Positions 15,301 through 25,968 of a DNA stretch of 64,000 nucleotides are shown piece after piece. A program made the translations under genes and the position numbers. This DNA is from Aphelocoma coerulescens (lineage: Eukaryota > Chordata > Aves > Passeriformes > Corvidae), in assembly GCF_041296385.1 (NCBI RefSeq), contig NW_027184085.1, forward strand, positions 12,333,301-12,397,300. Reading direction: 5' to 3'. The notes below the pieces were generated by a model that saw nothing but the letters and a program-made list of their open reading frames with translations, searched no databases and was not told the origin of the DNA. Numbering within the stretch: position 1 is the first letter of the stretch; each line of letters opens with the position of its first letter.

Positions 15301-18300
15301 ATTAAAGCACTATTGTCATTTCAATTACATCTGAAGAATACACAATAGTTGCAATTCAAAAGCTAATGAAGAGCAAATTGTTGTGTTAACTATAAACAGT
15401 GGTAACTGCTTACTGCACTAACAGATTTCTAGAAAACCTGTGCAATCCAGGCAATTCAAACATTCTCATTAATTCAGCACAACATGATGTTGTAAATCAC
15501 AATTAATGAAGTACTTAAAACCAGCATTAAAGTCACTTCCTAGAAGCAGCCTTCTTCAGCTGTATACAGCATCAGATGCTTGGTGATATAGTCTCAGAAG
15601 TTTAATTTAGGTGAATTACACTGAAATGCTCTACTTTTACATCTATTTGATATATATGACCGAGTATACTTGAATGGTGTACTGGAAAAACAAATCTTAT
15701 GAAAAAATAATTACTACATACCATTTAATTGTTTCCATCATTTTCCAGATTCCTCTCGGAATAACAACATAGGAGGAACTTTTTAAAAAAGCAGATGCAA
15801 GTAAAGTTACTTAACACTGATGCAGGTATATCAAATTTCAAAGGTAAAGATAAACAAATGCACACCATGGTTGTATAACTTGAAAAGCATTTACACCCAT
15901 CTCAGTTTTCAGTGGATTAGCTCAAAAATTTTATTTCTCAAAAAAAAAGTGTCTTTAGCTTTATAAAATCCTGGTGGAATATAACCTGTGTGTTGAATTC
16001 TGTATGCTTCAATTCACTAAACTGAGTTAGTATTTCTCCCTCTTTTCAGGATAAGATACAGAATAGTACAGTCCTAACAGCTTTAAAACACTTTATGTGC
16101 TACCTAAAAGAACATCCACTGAAAAAATTCACATTACAAGGTAAGAAGAGATGGGTAGTTTTAATTCAACAGAACAATGAAAAATTTCACAGTATCACCT
16201 CATTCATTAAGTTTCTATTTAAAGATACTACCTTCAAATACACCCTGTACACCTAGATCCACAAGAGGACACAGGGTTAAATGCCCCAATACTTACTGAT
16301 TTTCAGAAAGGCAACTTTTAAAAAATTGTCTGCTAAATTATCAGACTTCATTTTAAAATTAGAATTTAGTTGAACTTTGAAGTTTGCATATTACTTTTTC
16401 CTTCTGCTACCTTCTTTGCATTTGCAAAAATCCCAGTGTTCTGAAAATATTTGAGTGGCATTTTCTAAATAAGTGCTTGAAAGGATCACGAGCATCAGTA
16501 TTGAAGTGCAGTCCTCTAAAACAGAAATCTAAGACCAAAATACTTGGCTATTTTACAAAAGGCTATCTTCAAGTAGCAGTATGAGTGTTACAAGCCTGTA
16601 ACACTAGTACCTAAGAAAAGTAATTAAAAAGTGATACTAAAATGGTATCTTTCACCATTTAATGTAAAAAATAGCAAAGAATTTTTCTGTCATTAAAAAC
16701 AAAAATCCATCACCTATCAAGTAATGGGTAAAACAGTACACTTCCCACAAGAGGGAATTTTCTAAGAGACATGAAAACTTTAATGCACAGGCTAGCAACA
16801 ACTGGTGCTGTACACATCCAGAGCAGAAGCTGGAGGGTGGGAAGGTAGTGTTCTGCTACACACACACACCCCAACACCCCATCTACAGTTCTGTGGGGTT
16901 TTTTTGGCACAGCATAGGAGCCCCAGCTGAAGCTCACCTACCTGCTGGGCAACAATTCTTCCTTCCTTCCTGACCAGCCCTGCTCAAGATGTTGTTGGTG
17001 CCCCATGCACCACCTGTGCAAATTCACGCTGGCCTCTTTCAGGGGAGGCAATATCCTGACAACAGGTTACCTCTTCTCTAACCAGACACAAGTTTTCCAT
17101 TACGCTCTGTGAACGTCACATCACTGAGATTACCACCCCTAGCAATTAGCTGCAGTGGTCCAAAAGAGCCAAAAAGTGGTCCAAAGCTCCAACTGTGCTC
17201 TCCCTCCCTGCTCCAAATAAAGACACAAAAGCCAGCCACAACAGAATATCAATTCTAGTCCACACTGAATAACTTCCTTCCAATTAAGACCAAGACAAAC
17301 ATAATTTTTCATACGACAAGACAATTTCAGAGATAACTAGAACTGTTTATGAAATTTGTTTGGACAGGTAAATTGTTCATCTTCCCTTACAGCCGTGAGA
17401 AGTCAGCAGCTTATCACATCTGCACTATCAAACAAAACAAAAACCCAAGTCAGGAAATTAGCTTTATCTATTACTGGGGTATTATATTCTCTTAGTTTAC
17501 ATAAGGACAACAGCAGAGCTTCTTCTGCATGGATTTACTGAGAATGAAATAAACAGAACATGCAGTAGCCTTCAGCAGTAGTTGACCAGACCATGCATTT
17601 TTGTAACTAGTCATATTTAGATGCTAATCCCAGTAAACCACATCAAAAGAACTGCAAATTGCTATCACTTCTGGTAAGCAAAATGTTTGTATCGACTTGG
17701 GAGAAAGATTACTATTTTTCATCTAACTTAAAGTTGGCAACTGAAAGTTTTAGAAACTAAATAGTCCCTTTAAATTTCATAAGGGCAAAGAAAAGTATTT
17801 CTTGCATGATATGAAGCATAAAATTTACTGATGTAACACTTTTTTTAAAATTGCTGGGTCATTTGGGGACATTTTTGTTTTGTGGTATTAGAAATCCATT
17901 TTTATACGTCTCTAATTTCCCTTTTGAACTAAAGGCTCTGAAATCCTCCCCTGTACAACGGCACACAACAGCACTTAATTACACTTTTCAGACTAGGTCA
18001 GAATTAGAACACTAATTATGAAAGTCAGACGTGTTTATGTATGGCTAAGAACAGATTTTAACAATTTATAAGCATGTAAGAGTATCTGCCACAAGGTAGG
18101 TAAAAACAACAACCTGGAGCAGGCACGCACAACATGCACGTAGAGAGCCAGTGGAAAATTTATTTCATCTTTCACAGATCTACTAGACACTCCAAAGAGT
18201 ATCCACCCTTGCTCTCCATCTCTCCTCCAGATGTTTTGCTCTTCTGCTGTCTAGAGTGCTTCTTCACCTTTCCTATCCCTGTTTGCACAGAGAAAGAATT

Positions 18301-21300
18301 CTGGAATTGTGACCATGTAGCTTTGACTTTGCAACATTTCATAGTGTTTGTATAATACGACTCACTTGGTGTCCAAAAGAAAGGCCACAGAAGGGTTTAA
18401 GCTATAGATGCCCAGGGCCTTCATGGCTTATTAGAAATGTCAGCCAAGCACCTTCATTACTGATATTTTGCTTCTTGGAAGATACTGTGGTTTATACTGT
18501 GTATAATACAGATATGATATATGCTACGATCTGTATCATATATCTCTGTGTATTGGTGTATACCAATGATTCATCTTCAGCCTCCTTAAATATGGAGCAA
18601 ATCCCATCTCATTAGAATGTGTGCCTAAAGGCACCACCATTTCTGCATTAAGTTACTTACTGCATATTCAGTCATAATACATAAACACATTGATTGCAAC
18701 AGCTACGTTCAAGGACTTCTCTCCTGTCTTGGTGATCACGCAGAACTGCTTAAGCCCACAATTCTCATTAATTGTACTTTACTGATATCTGAAGCTTCCA
18801 AGCAGAGACATCCGTTGTCTTCTAGAAACTTGTAAACATCTCCTCTGCTCACAACTGGCAGGCGACAAGCCCAGGTATGGCTGCTCAAATCTAAGCCTCC
18901 AACATTGCCTTGAAAATGAATTTCTGTATTTCAGATAGCCAGCATCTGCACATCTGAAGGTCTGTGACAGAGGATGACAGCACCATGCTCCTCCTCTGGC
19001 ACAGGCTCCCTCACACCACAAGCCTCCTCCAGGATCACCCAGACCTGAGCCCCTACAATGTAACAATCCTCACCACCAGTATATCAGCCAGCAGCTGTGA
19101 CCACCAAGGCAGCCAAACCTCTCCTGTGCTATTTTGCTTTCACTCTTTGCCTGTATCCCAAAACAAGGCTTTCACACGAACTCAACTCCCACCCTGCCTT
19201 CTGTGTGGCCCTTCACTGCAACTGAGCTGCAAACCCACAGACAGTGTGTCTGGGCTCATTTCTAAGACCAGCTGCCTTGGAGCAGCTTCCGAAGTCCCCC
19301 CAGGAGAAACAGAGACACAGGGAGCATGCAGCGCAGCTAGCACCAGGAAGCAAAATGCATCGTGTTCCCAAGCTGCCCACAGTGGCACTGTGGGGGAAGG
19401 ACACTTCGCAGCAATCACTCTGCTACAAAGTGATCTCTGTCCCCACCAGAGAGGGTAAGAGTCTTCTGAACCTTCACATAACATATTCAATGAGGCTGCC
19501 ATTAACGCAGTCTGAGCAAAAACGGTCTGAGATCAGAGTCACAGCAGAATGCAAACACAAAAATTTTTACAGGTTAGCTAAAAAATTGTAAGAAATGGGC
19601 AGCAAGGATATTTCCTTCACTCTCTTATTTTCTGTTTCAAAACCAGAATTCTGGAAGACCTTTCAAATGTGTTCTTGCACAAATCTTTGTATTCCCACCC
19701 ATACAGGAAGAGCTTAACTCAGTATTGCTACACACACAGTTAGGCAAGTTGGGCTTTGTCTACCTGGCGACATCAAGTTTTATTGCTGCAATTCCTCACA
19801 AGGCACTATTTTAAGGGGAAAGAGAGATTTTAAAATAGCACCAGTCCTAGAACAGAAATTCTAGAATTGTCACAAATACCAAGAATTACTGTGTACCTGT
19901 AAGTTTTTCCAAAAGGATTCTGAGGCATTTCTGCAACTATTACAAGCACCGAGTTCACAGTTACTTTTTAAAAAATGCGTGTTCAGAGTGATACAGGTTA
20001 CCAATCATGCAAAATATGCATTCACATGAGAAAAGAAACTGCATCTACCACTACATTCAGTCATGAGCACCTTAAGGGATGTGCAATGCTGCTCACTGAG
20101 TCACCGCCTGTACACAAGCGGTTAGGGAAAAGCAACCAAACACTGCTTCTCTTGGGTTTAGCTGCACACTGAGGACAACCTCTATACCCAACAACACGAA
20201 ATGATTCGTCAAGAGAAGCTAAATTATGAGAAAAAGTCTCACAGATGAGCTGTGAGAGACCCTTCTTTCCCCTCACCAGTGTATGAAAGGAAGTACAGGG
20301 ACATCTCAGCCAAGAGGAACCTACATGAGAATCAACACAAGACTGTCATTAAAGTTGCTGAACTGTGACTAGAAAGCTATACAAAACATGTTAAAAATGT
20401 CTGGACAGGAATTCCATAGGAGGCAGATGACCAACTGAAGCACACAGACATTGTTGCAGATACTGTACACTTTATCCAAATTCTTTACACAGCATGGCTA
20501 TGCAGCCATTTGTCGTTGCTACGTAAGTTAAGCGCATGTACAAGTTTAATCCAAACGTTGCAAACTAAAAGAGGTCTAAAATATTTCCAGTTGTAAGAGA
20601 CTGAAGACCTGACAGACACAAACTAATGTGTGGACAAATTATTGTAATAGACTTATTCGGAATAAAGGCATAATAATATGAGCTCGTGACAGGGACTGTA
20701 CAGACTGCTGGCAGCCAAAGTAACTCCTTCAGGTACATCCTTCAATCCACCGGTGGCAGATGAACACTGGAAGGAGACAGCCACAGAGTAAAGGGAGAAC
20801 TGGGTGAAGTCACTGAGCATGATGGTGATGAAGACACAAGACACTGGGTGCACATACCAACTCTCAGAGATGCTTGCGTTCCTTAGTATACCTTCATTAA
20901 TGGACCTTTACCTTAAAGGTTTCTTAGACACTAAAGAAAAAGGCTTTTCTAAGAACTGTAACAAGCAGAGCGTATTTGAGAGAGATTTGGCTGTCTGGAT
21001 GGAGGAAAATACGTAAGGATGAAGCGAGGATGTGAGGCAAGAAAACGGAGGAAATGCGAATCAGTCCACCTAAGAGGGAATTGTTCGCAACACTGAGCTT
21101 TCCTCGGCATGTACTTCTCTAATGTTTATACTACACACTGAAAGAAAAAGCCCGCAGTTTGCTGAGGGCTGCTGAAATCCCTGCGAGGGTAAAACCCAAC
21201 CACGCTTACTACACAAATCTCTCGGCAGCCTGCAAGCGATGAATGAAGGGCGGACCAGCGGCGCTGCTCATGCCCCTCTCCCAGGCGGTGCTGCTCGGCG

Positions 21301-22002
21301 GCTCCATCGGAATCGGGGGATCGGGGGCCCGGGGAGGGAGGCGGCGAGAGGGCAGAGCCTCCGGCAGCAGGGGCAGAGCGCAGGGATAGCGGCCGCGACC
21401 CCGCTCACCTCCCCGGCCGCCGGCTCCGCCCCACCAGGGCCCGGGGAAGCCCCGGGGACACTCGGACACAGCGGCCCAGCGGCCCCAAGGAGCCGGGCAT
21501 CACCTTGGGAAGCCCCCCGAAGCCGGGCACCACCCCGGCCATCCCTCGCCGGAGCCGTGCATCACCCCGGGTACCCCCCCGCCCCCCACCCCCGCTGCAG
21601 CCCTGGCGGCAACGCCCTCGGTGGCCGGGACCGCCGGCCCCTCCCGCCGCTCACCAGCTGCTTGAGGTCCTCCTCGGAGAGCCCGGCGTAGCGGTACCGC
21701 TGCTGCTCGAACTCGTACCGCGTCGTCTTCACCACCACCGCCACTCGCGACGGCCGGAACCCGCCCCCCGCCGCCCCCGATCCGCACGGAGCGGCCCCCG
21801 CCACCCCCCGCCCGGGCGCCGCCGCCGCGGAGGGGCTCAGCCCGCCGAGGGCGAGTAGGCGCCGGTGGGCGCCTCCGAGCAGCGGCAGCCACGGCGGGGA
21901 GGGGGAAGCCGCCGCCCGCTGGCAGAGCAGCGCGGAGCGGCGAGCAGCCGCCCGGCCGACGAGGCGGAGGCGGCCGCAGGGGAAGCCCCACGCGGAGAAC
22001 AT
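168..22002 (-). CDS. NADK2: NADK2, mitochondrial NAD kinase 2 (5' six coding exons; gene continues past the left edge)
   Basis: NAD kinase 2 phosphorylates NAD+ to NADP+ with ATP in the mitochondrial matrix and supplies NADPH for mitochondrial reductases. Six exons join in frame: 22002-21655, 6060-5972, 5619-5531, 4022-3941, 2630-2547 and 304-168, giving 829 coding bases (276 codons plus one base). The order of motifs matches the family: an Arg-rich targeting peptide, TTRYEFEQQRYRY at the start of the mature region, HTKNVEHVVDSLR, the NAD-kinase signature GGDGT, then INTDPERSEGHLCLP and RIRLYLEGTGIN. Human NADK2 is about 442 residues (from memory), so roughly the last 165 residues, including the rest of the NAD-binding domain, lie outside the window. 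All introns have GT/AG borders. Intron 1 is 15.6 kb and carries most of the mobile DNA. Confidence 0.96.
2547..2630 (-). CDS. NADK2: NADK2 exon 5
   Basis: This 84-bp exon encodes SEGHLCLPVRYTHSFPEAL then QKLYRGEF. Two AGs sit close together at the acceptor; only CTACCAG/ATCAGAGG keeps Ser-Glu-Gly in frame with exon 4. Donor TTCAG/GTAGGATT. Confidence 0.94.
3941..4022 (-). CDS. NADK2: NADK2 exon 4 (GGDGT motif)
   Basis: This 82-bp exon completes GGDGT and encodes DGTMLLAASKVFDKFKPVI then GINTDPER. GGDGT is the phosphate-binding signature of the NAD kinase/diacylglycerol kinase fold, and its Asp is the catalytic residue in NAD kinases (family knowledge). Acceptor CTGTAG/GTGATGG, donor GAAAG/GTAAACA. 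Confidence 0.95.
5531..5619 (-). CDS. NADK2: NADK2 exon 3
   Basis: This 89-bp exon encodes NERIEVRLVKRREYNEE then TVRWADAVISAGG. The exon end falls inside the GGDGT nucleotide-binding signature: the second Gly codon is split (G at the end here, GT at the start of exon 4). Acceptor TTTACAG/GAACGA, donor GGAG/GTATGA. Confidence 0.95.
5972..6060 (-). CDS. NADK2: NADK2 exon 2
   Basis: This 89-bp exon encodes LALKGSNYAGLLERHRIH followed by TKNVEHVVDSLR, a close match to the family. The acceptor is TGTGTTTTACAG/CTTGCC and the donor TTACG/GTAAGATT. The acceptor lies only 31 bp from an inserted LTR (see 6095-6394). Confidence 0.95.
6095..6394 (+). mobile_element. Solo LTR of an endogenous retrovirus, 300 bp, with 6-bp target-site duplication
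   Basis: The element starts TGTTGGGGGTCTCCC and ends CCCCACTGTAACA, so it has TG...CA ends. It is flanked by the exact direct repeat gttcat at 6089-6094 and 6395-6400, the signature of one integration. A poly(A) signal AATAAA is at 6290-6295 on the plus strand, giving the orientation. A long C tract (about 6107-6118) lies near its start. There is no internal gag-pol, so this is a solo LTR. A 6-bp duplication is usual for betaretrovirus-like (ERVK) elements. It is antisense to NADK2, within intron 1. Confidence 0.88.
6401..9342. other. NADK2 intron 1, unassigned part
   Basis: This is unique-looking intron sequence. A more GC-rich patch around 8135-8360 holds a 115-codon plus-strand frame that I do not recognise; it may be old repeat sequence. 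No splice-flanked coding exon is evident. Confidence 0.5.
9343..9600 (-). repeat. CR1 LINE fragment
   Basis: The plus strand reads ACAGAATCACAGAGTGGTTG and goes on with TCCTCTGGTCCAACCCC, the reverse complement of the CR1 3' end. It continues through the usual 'dividing the claims' CR1 3' region (CATCTCTGGACAAACTGTGCC, then GTGAAAAAGTGTCTCCTGA). The element is therefore on the minus strand and 5'-truncated. The far boundary (about 9600) is approximate. Confidence 0.85.
10724..11175 (-). repeat. CR1 LINE fragment
   Basis: The sequence begins AGAATCACAAAATGATCTGG, then GAAGGGACCTTAAAGATCAT, which is the reverse complement of the CR1 3' tail. It continues with GCTGCCCAGAGTTCCATCC, AATGATTTCTTCCTAATAGC and a region ending near GGACTTGTCCAG. 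This is about 450 bp of the 3' part of CR1, 5'-truncated, on the minus strand (same as NADK2). The far end is approximate. Confidence 0.9.
11176..12489. other. NADK2 intron 1, unassigned part
   Basis: AT-rich intron sequence with one short G-rich run (about 11374-11390). No gene, tRNA or repeat boundary is recognised. Confidence 0.5.
12490..12990 (+). repeat. CR1 LINE internal fragment (reverse-transcriptase C-terminal region)
   Basis: The plus strand carries decayed CR1 ORF2 sequence: CAGTTTGCTGACAACACCAAG corresponds to the family's FADDTK segment, followed by GGTGCAGTTGATATGCTGGAG (AVDxLEG) and later AGCACTGCATCCAGCCCTGG and GAGAGAGCTGGAGAACCTCT. It stops near GACAGGCTGAGAGAG and lacks the CR1 3' tail. 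No frame is open along its length. It is opposite in strand to the two CR1 copies before it. Confidence 0.85.
13228..14302 (-). mobile_element. Endogenous retrovirus LTR-like element (copy 1 of an inverted pair)
   Basis: Read on the minus strand it begins TGTGGCCAGGTTTTGGTAG and ends ATCCAGTCAGAGTTGACATG followed by CCACA, so it has TG...CA ends over about 1075 bp. The middle is built of GC-rich degenerate units around GCTCCAG and GGGCTGCAGG. The last part (ATCTCTCCCTGTCTTTATCTC and TGGTGGGCACCTGG) is a bird LTR type I know from memory. A second, 5'-truncated copy is at 54580-55482 on the other strand. I find no convincing target duplication, so the ends are approximate. The several long open frames inside are a by-product of high GC. 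Confidence 0.72.
14303..21238. other. NADK2 intron 1, unassigned proximal part
   Basis: Mostly AT-rich unique sequence. A locally GC-richer patch around 18960-19460 has open frames on both strands (up to 164 codons) with Ser/Cys-rich content that I do not recognise. An imperfect AT palindrome lies near 18505-18550. No splice-supported exon was found. Confidence 0.5.
21655..22002 (-). CDS. NADK2: NADK2 exon 1 (start codon, targeting peptide)
   Basis: The ATG is at 22002-22000; the product starts MFSAWGFPCGRLRLVGR and encodes 116 codons, ending LSEEDLKQL. The first ~75 residues are rich in Arg, Ala and Ser and nearly free of acidic residues, as in a mitochondrial targeting sequence. From about residue 80, GFRPSRVAVVVKTTRYEFEQ is nearly identical to the mammalian protein. 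The donor is CAGCTG/GTGAGC, phase 0. A longer open frame continues upstream to 22386, but that part is low-complexity GC-rich promoter sequence, so I place the start at this Met, where family similarity in length begins. Confidence 0.93.
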
Positions 22003-22205
22003 CTCCCGGGCTCTGCGCCGCTCCCCGGGGCGGGCGCGGCGCTGCCGGCGGCGGCTACGGCCGCTCTGCGGCGGCGCCCGGCACACATGGCCCGGCCGCG
22101 CCCGCCGCCCCGCCCTCCCCGCGCGCAGCCGCCGCTCCCGCCAATAGCCAGCGGCGCCGCGGGGCACCCGCCCCTCGAGGGGGCGGGGCCCGGAAGGTCT
22201 CCCCG

Positions 22206-22297
22206 GCGCGTGCGCCCTCCGCGGCCAACCGCGGCACAGCGCGCGGCGAGCGCGCGCCCCACCCCGCGCCCCGGGGAGCGCCGGCTGCGCATGCGCC
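22206..22297. promoter_or_regulatory. Two NRF-1-like palindromes
   Basis: TGCGCATGCGCC at 22286-22297 contains the perfect palindrome GCGCATGCGC and fits the NRF-1 consensus YGCGCAYGCGCR at 11 of 12 positions. GCGCGTGCGC at 22206-22215 reads GCGCACGCGC on the minus strand, the consensus core. NRF-1 drives many nuclear genes for mitochondrial proteins, and NADK2 is one such protein. The sites are about 205-295 bp upstream of the ATG. Binding is inferred from sequence only. Confidence 0.5.
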
Positions 22298-22439
22298 GCG
22301 CAGGGGGCCCCGCTCCCCGCCCGCCCCTGCGTGGCCCCGCCTGCACTCCTGGCTGCGCCCGGTGCGCGGGACGGGGCGCGAGGCACGTAGGCCGTGCGCG
22401 GCGGATGTGCTCGCGGCCGGCGCCCCGGGGCGCCGTGAG

Positions 22440-22640
22440 GGGACAGCGACAGTGTCCCCAGTGCTTCCCGCTGCTCCCCAGTGCCCCCAGGTGTCCCAGG
22501 GCACAGCCACAGTGCCCCCGGTACTTCCAGTGCCCCGCAGTGTTCCTAGTACTCCTCGGTGCTCCCCAATGTCCCAGGGGACAGCGATAGTGCCACCAGT
22601 GCCCCCAGTACTTCCAGTGCCTTGGGAGATAGCGACAGCA
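22440..22640. repeat. GC-rich minisatellite-like tandem repeat
   Basis: The segment is built of degenerate repeats of CCAGTGCCCCC / CCAGTACTTCC and recurring CCCAGGGGACAGCGA-type units (for example GACAGCGACAGTGTCCCCAG, then CAGGGCACAGCCACAGTGCC). Copies are diverged, so no exact period can be given by eye; about 10-12 bp nested in a longer unit is likely. It sits at the outer edge of the NADK2 CpG island. Confidence 0.7.
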
Positions 22641-22649
22641 TTAAAGGGA

Positions 22650-25600
22650 TAAAGAGTAACAAATAACTTGGTGTTTGACCGTGTGTGTGGAAATCTCACG
22701 TAATCGTGTTGCCGCTTTTGTTGTCGGTCTTTGCGGTAGTTTTACAGCACGGCAGAAAGGCAAATACGAATTGATAATAGTCTATCAGGAAAACTTCACA
22801 TAGCTTTGGGGAATCTACAAGAATTCTGAGACTAAATAGTGTTCCTAAACAGTGTCCCGCCACCCCGCGGGACAGCGAGAATGCCCCATTACTTGTGAAA
22901 TACTGCCCTGTTTGAGCAGGGGGATCGTGGGGTCGGCACCACGCAGGCTGTGGAAATCAGGTGGGATTGCCTCGCTGGGGGGCTGCCTGCTTCCCTGGGG
23001 CGGGGGAATTTCGGAAAAGAACTCTGAAAGGTGGGAAAATACAGGACGTGTTGTGTTTTAGAAGGGCTAAATGCTGCATCTGGGCCAGAGAGCTGGTGAG
23101 AAACATGTAGCTTAAAAGGTCTTTCTGTTATCCATGCCTGTTCTGGTCTTTGTGACATTTGCCAGAGTCAGGAAGGGCAGAAAGACCGCAGCGCCGCGAG
23201 ACAGCGTCTGGCGAGCGCAGGTAAAAAAAAAAAAAAAAAAATCGATCCTGAGTTACTTTTTAATATTATAAGCAAGCTGTCCAGAATTTCTGTGGGGGGT
23301 TGCATTATTAGTAATAACTGCCTGCACAGGCATCGACTGCCACAGACGGTCCTCCTGCACTCAAGCCTTCACTTAGACACGGATTTCTCATTACTCACCT
23401 TGTTCCTGATCTTCCCTGGGGGAAGGGATTGAAGCAGCAGCTCTTGCCTGTCAATGCAGCACTCCTCTACAGTGCTTTGCCAAGGGTCTAAGGAAATGAG
23501 CGTAGCTGCAGCCATTCAGCCCTTCTCACAAGGCAAAGGCTCTCCCTCCTTGCTGGTGGGTAGGAGGATTCTCTATCTACTGATTAGCTTAGCCTTGAAG
23601 GATACTATCATAAAACAGATTACCAGGAGACCAGTTAAACACAACTAATTCCCTTGCTAACCAGAAAATGCCTCATTCTGTATAACCATTAACTTTTACG
23701 TTGTACAAAGCAGTAGGAAATAGAAGATCTTGGAGACGAAAAAGATACAGGAGATTTTGAAAATTTATGACTCTGTTCTGAATAGTATCTATTTTATAAC
23801 TTGTTTGACCACGTAGCTGCTCCTCTAAGATTCTGTGTTTCATGTATTATCTATTTATATTGAATTGTTTTGATCTTTGAAAAACAAATCAGCTTCAGCC
23901 ACTAAGTTTGAATATGGAACAGTATTTTATTCTGAAGTCATGCAATTATCACGTTATGGTCTTGTTATGGTCTTTTGAATTAATTCCCACAGCAAGCTTG
24001 TAAGCATAAAATATGAAATATCTATTTTAAAATGTAAATTTAGATCAGTAGATGATACCTTAAAGTTCTAGAAACAATGCTGAAGCATGGGGCATGGAAT
24101 GATTAATCATAGTTCTCCGAAGGAAGTCTCTGACAGACTAGCTCTTTGTCAGAGTACACAGATTGTCTGATACCCCATTGTCTTTGCAGAAAAGGATTTA
24201 AACTTTCTACAACATATAAAATAAAGTTTGTGGAATGTTACTTACAGTTTGCATCTTAATTTGAAAATGGACCTACTTACAAAATGTTCATTAGACACTA
24301 ATCCTTCCCGCACTACAATTCTTGATTTGAACAGATAAACAGGAAGAAGACACACATATCTGTCAAATGACCCTTTACTTATTTTGAGATATATTCAGTT
24401 TGTGACATATGACATGTCTTCATGCCCCATTTTCAATGACTTTAAAACAATATACCCAGTGGATTAAGAGACAGATTCATTAATACAAAATTAAACTAAT
24501 AAATACAGGCATTTAAACCTCGTATCCTTATACGACACAAATATGGACTAGGAGTGAATTCCCATTGTAATAACTTACGGAACCCCTGGCTGACCACAAC
24601 CAGCTTTGGTCTGGGTACAGAGTACTTAAAAATTATTCATGGAAATGGATACTCAATACTGCCTTCAGTTAGAAAAATGCTTCAGAAAATGCCCATTTTA
24701 GGCACCAAGGAGTGTCTAAAATACATTGTGTAAATTTCAAGACACAAATCCATAGAAAACCAGGCATCCTTAGCTCTATATGCTTCAAATTATATAGTAA
24801 AGTTTAAAAAACCCTACATAATACACAAGATAATCTATTCTGTGTAGCAAAGTAACTGGAAAAAATTTTACATAAACAATAAATGGTTCCCTAAATTATT
24901 TCACTAACTGCAAAACTGGCAGTGCACGACTGCACCAGCTGTTTTACGTAAGATGATCTCCACATGTAGCCTATTTCCACCCAAAAGAATGTATCTGTTT
25001 CTTCTAGTGCAGTTACAATCTAAGACAACTATTCATTTCTACTCTTTCTTGAAGTCTGTGAATAATGCCTTCTTGTGATACTTTAATTAATAACAGGCAT
25101 ATAATTAACTTATCCAATTATTTGCATTGTGGTGCATCTAGGTGACCCTCAGTGCTACTGGTAACAGAAAATGATTGTGGTTCATTTGTGTTTAAAATGG
25201 TAATGCTGTCAGTGTTAACTGCGTTCACAGGGGAGGAGGCAAACACACCATCGCTGTAACATTTCGTGAACCCAAGTCCTTGGATTCTGAGGCCAGCTGA
25301 CCACAGCTGTTAATTCTGATAATCCAGAGGAAAACTCCAGACTAATGCTTAGAGAACATGTCACTCATGTTACACGTCAGAGTCTTACAAGGCGCATAGA
25401 TAAATGCATTAGCAGGTGTAGTCTGACTGAATTTCTGATCCCAGATCCTATCTGTGCGCTTGCACTTTGCAAGCAAAGTATGTACCCTCATCGCTGATTA
25501 CATAGTTGAGTCATATAATTTGTTTCATAAATTCCAAATTACAAAATCAAGGAAGAAGCTTAAGAAAAAGCATAGTAAGTGCAGCTATTCTTATGAACGC

Positions 25601-25968
25601 AAATTCCTGATTTTTTTTTTTACACAAAACCAATGAGATGAGCAAGCTTTCTAGTCCACACTTTCATTAGAACATACTTTACTTTTCTACTTTTCTTCCA
25701 CTCTTTGCTTGTGCAAAGCAAACTTACACCATCCCTAGTCTAATACAATTGACTTCAAATTTCAGAAGCGATTTGAATATGCTCAAACACCTGCAGACAC
25801 ATTATTTTGTAGTAATAACTTTCGTGTTTGTGAAACACAAACTGTTCTGATTTGAACTCCGCTTTTTAGATAGACAACTGCTGTAGAATGGGCCATGCTT
25901 GCTTCTTCTAGATTTTCCTGCCAGCACACCCCCGCAGGCATGCTGTTTGAGCAGGGGAATTGTGAGGT
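22650..25968. other. Intergenic DNA upstream of NADK2
   Basis: No gene is visible. A run of 19 A residues lies at 23223-23241, directly after a GC-rich stretch. Short stretches near 22905-22935 and 25940-25968 share CTGTTTGAGCAGGGG, resembling the CR1 3' region, but are too short to call. The remainder is AT-rich and unassigned. Confidence 0.5.

Larger units (their letters stand above)
21239..22480. promoter_or_regulatory. NADK2: CpG island and promoter of NADK2
   Basis: Base composition changes abruptly to very GC- and CpG-rich here, covering exon 1 and about 480 bp upstream of the ATG at 22002. This is the usual CpG-island promoter of a housekeeping mitochondrial gene. Visible elements upstream of the ATG include CCAAT (plus strand, 22141-22145), a GC box GGGGCGGGGC at 22180-22189 and an ETS-type CCGGAAG at 22190-22196. 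There is no TATA box. Limits are by eye. Confidence 0.82.

Noticed and set aside
18505..18550. Imperfect AT palindrome (AGATATGATATATG ... TGTATCATATATCT)
   Set aside because: Mismatched arms and AT-rich context make a chance origin likely; no evidence for a small RNA.
21562..22699. Very long overlapping open frames on both strands (up to 274 codons) around the NADK2 promoter
   Set aside because: CpG-island composition lacks stop codons; only the minus-strand frame from 22002 to 21655 matches a protein family and ends at a splice donor.
22905..22935. CTGTTTGAGCAGGGG shared with 25940-25960, possible CR1 3' ends
   Set aside because: The match is too short and lacks the CR1 terminal repeat on either copy.
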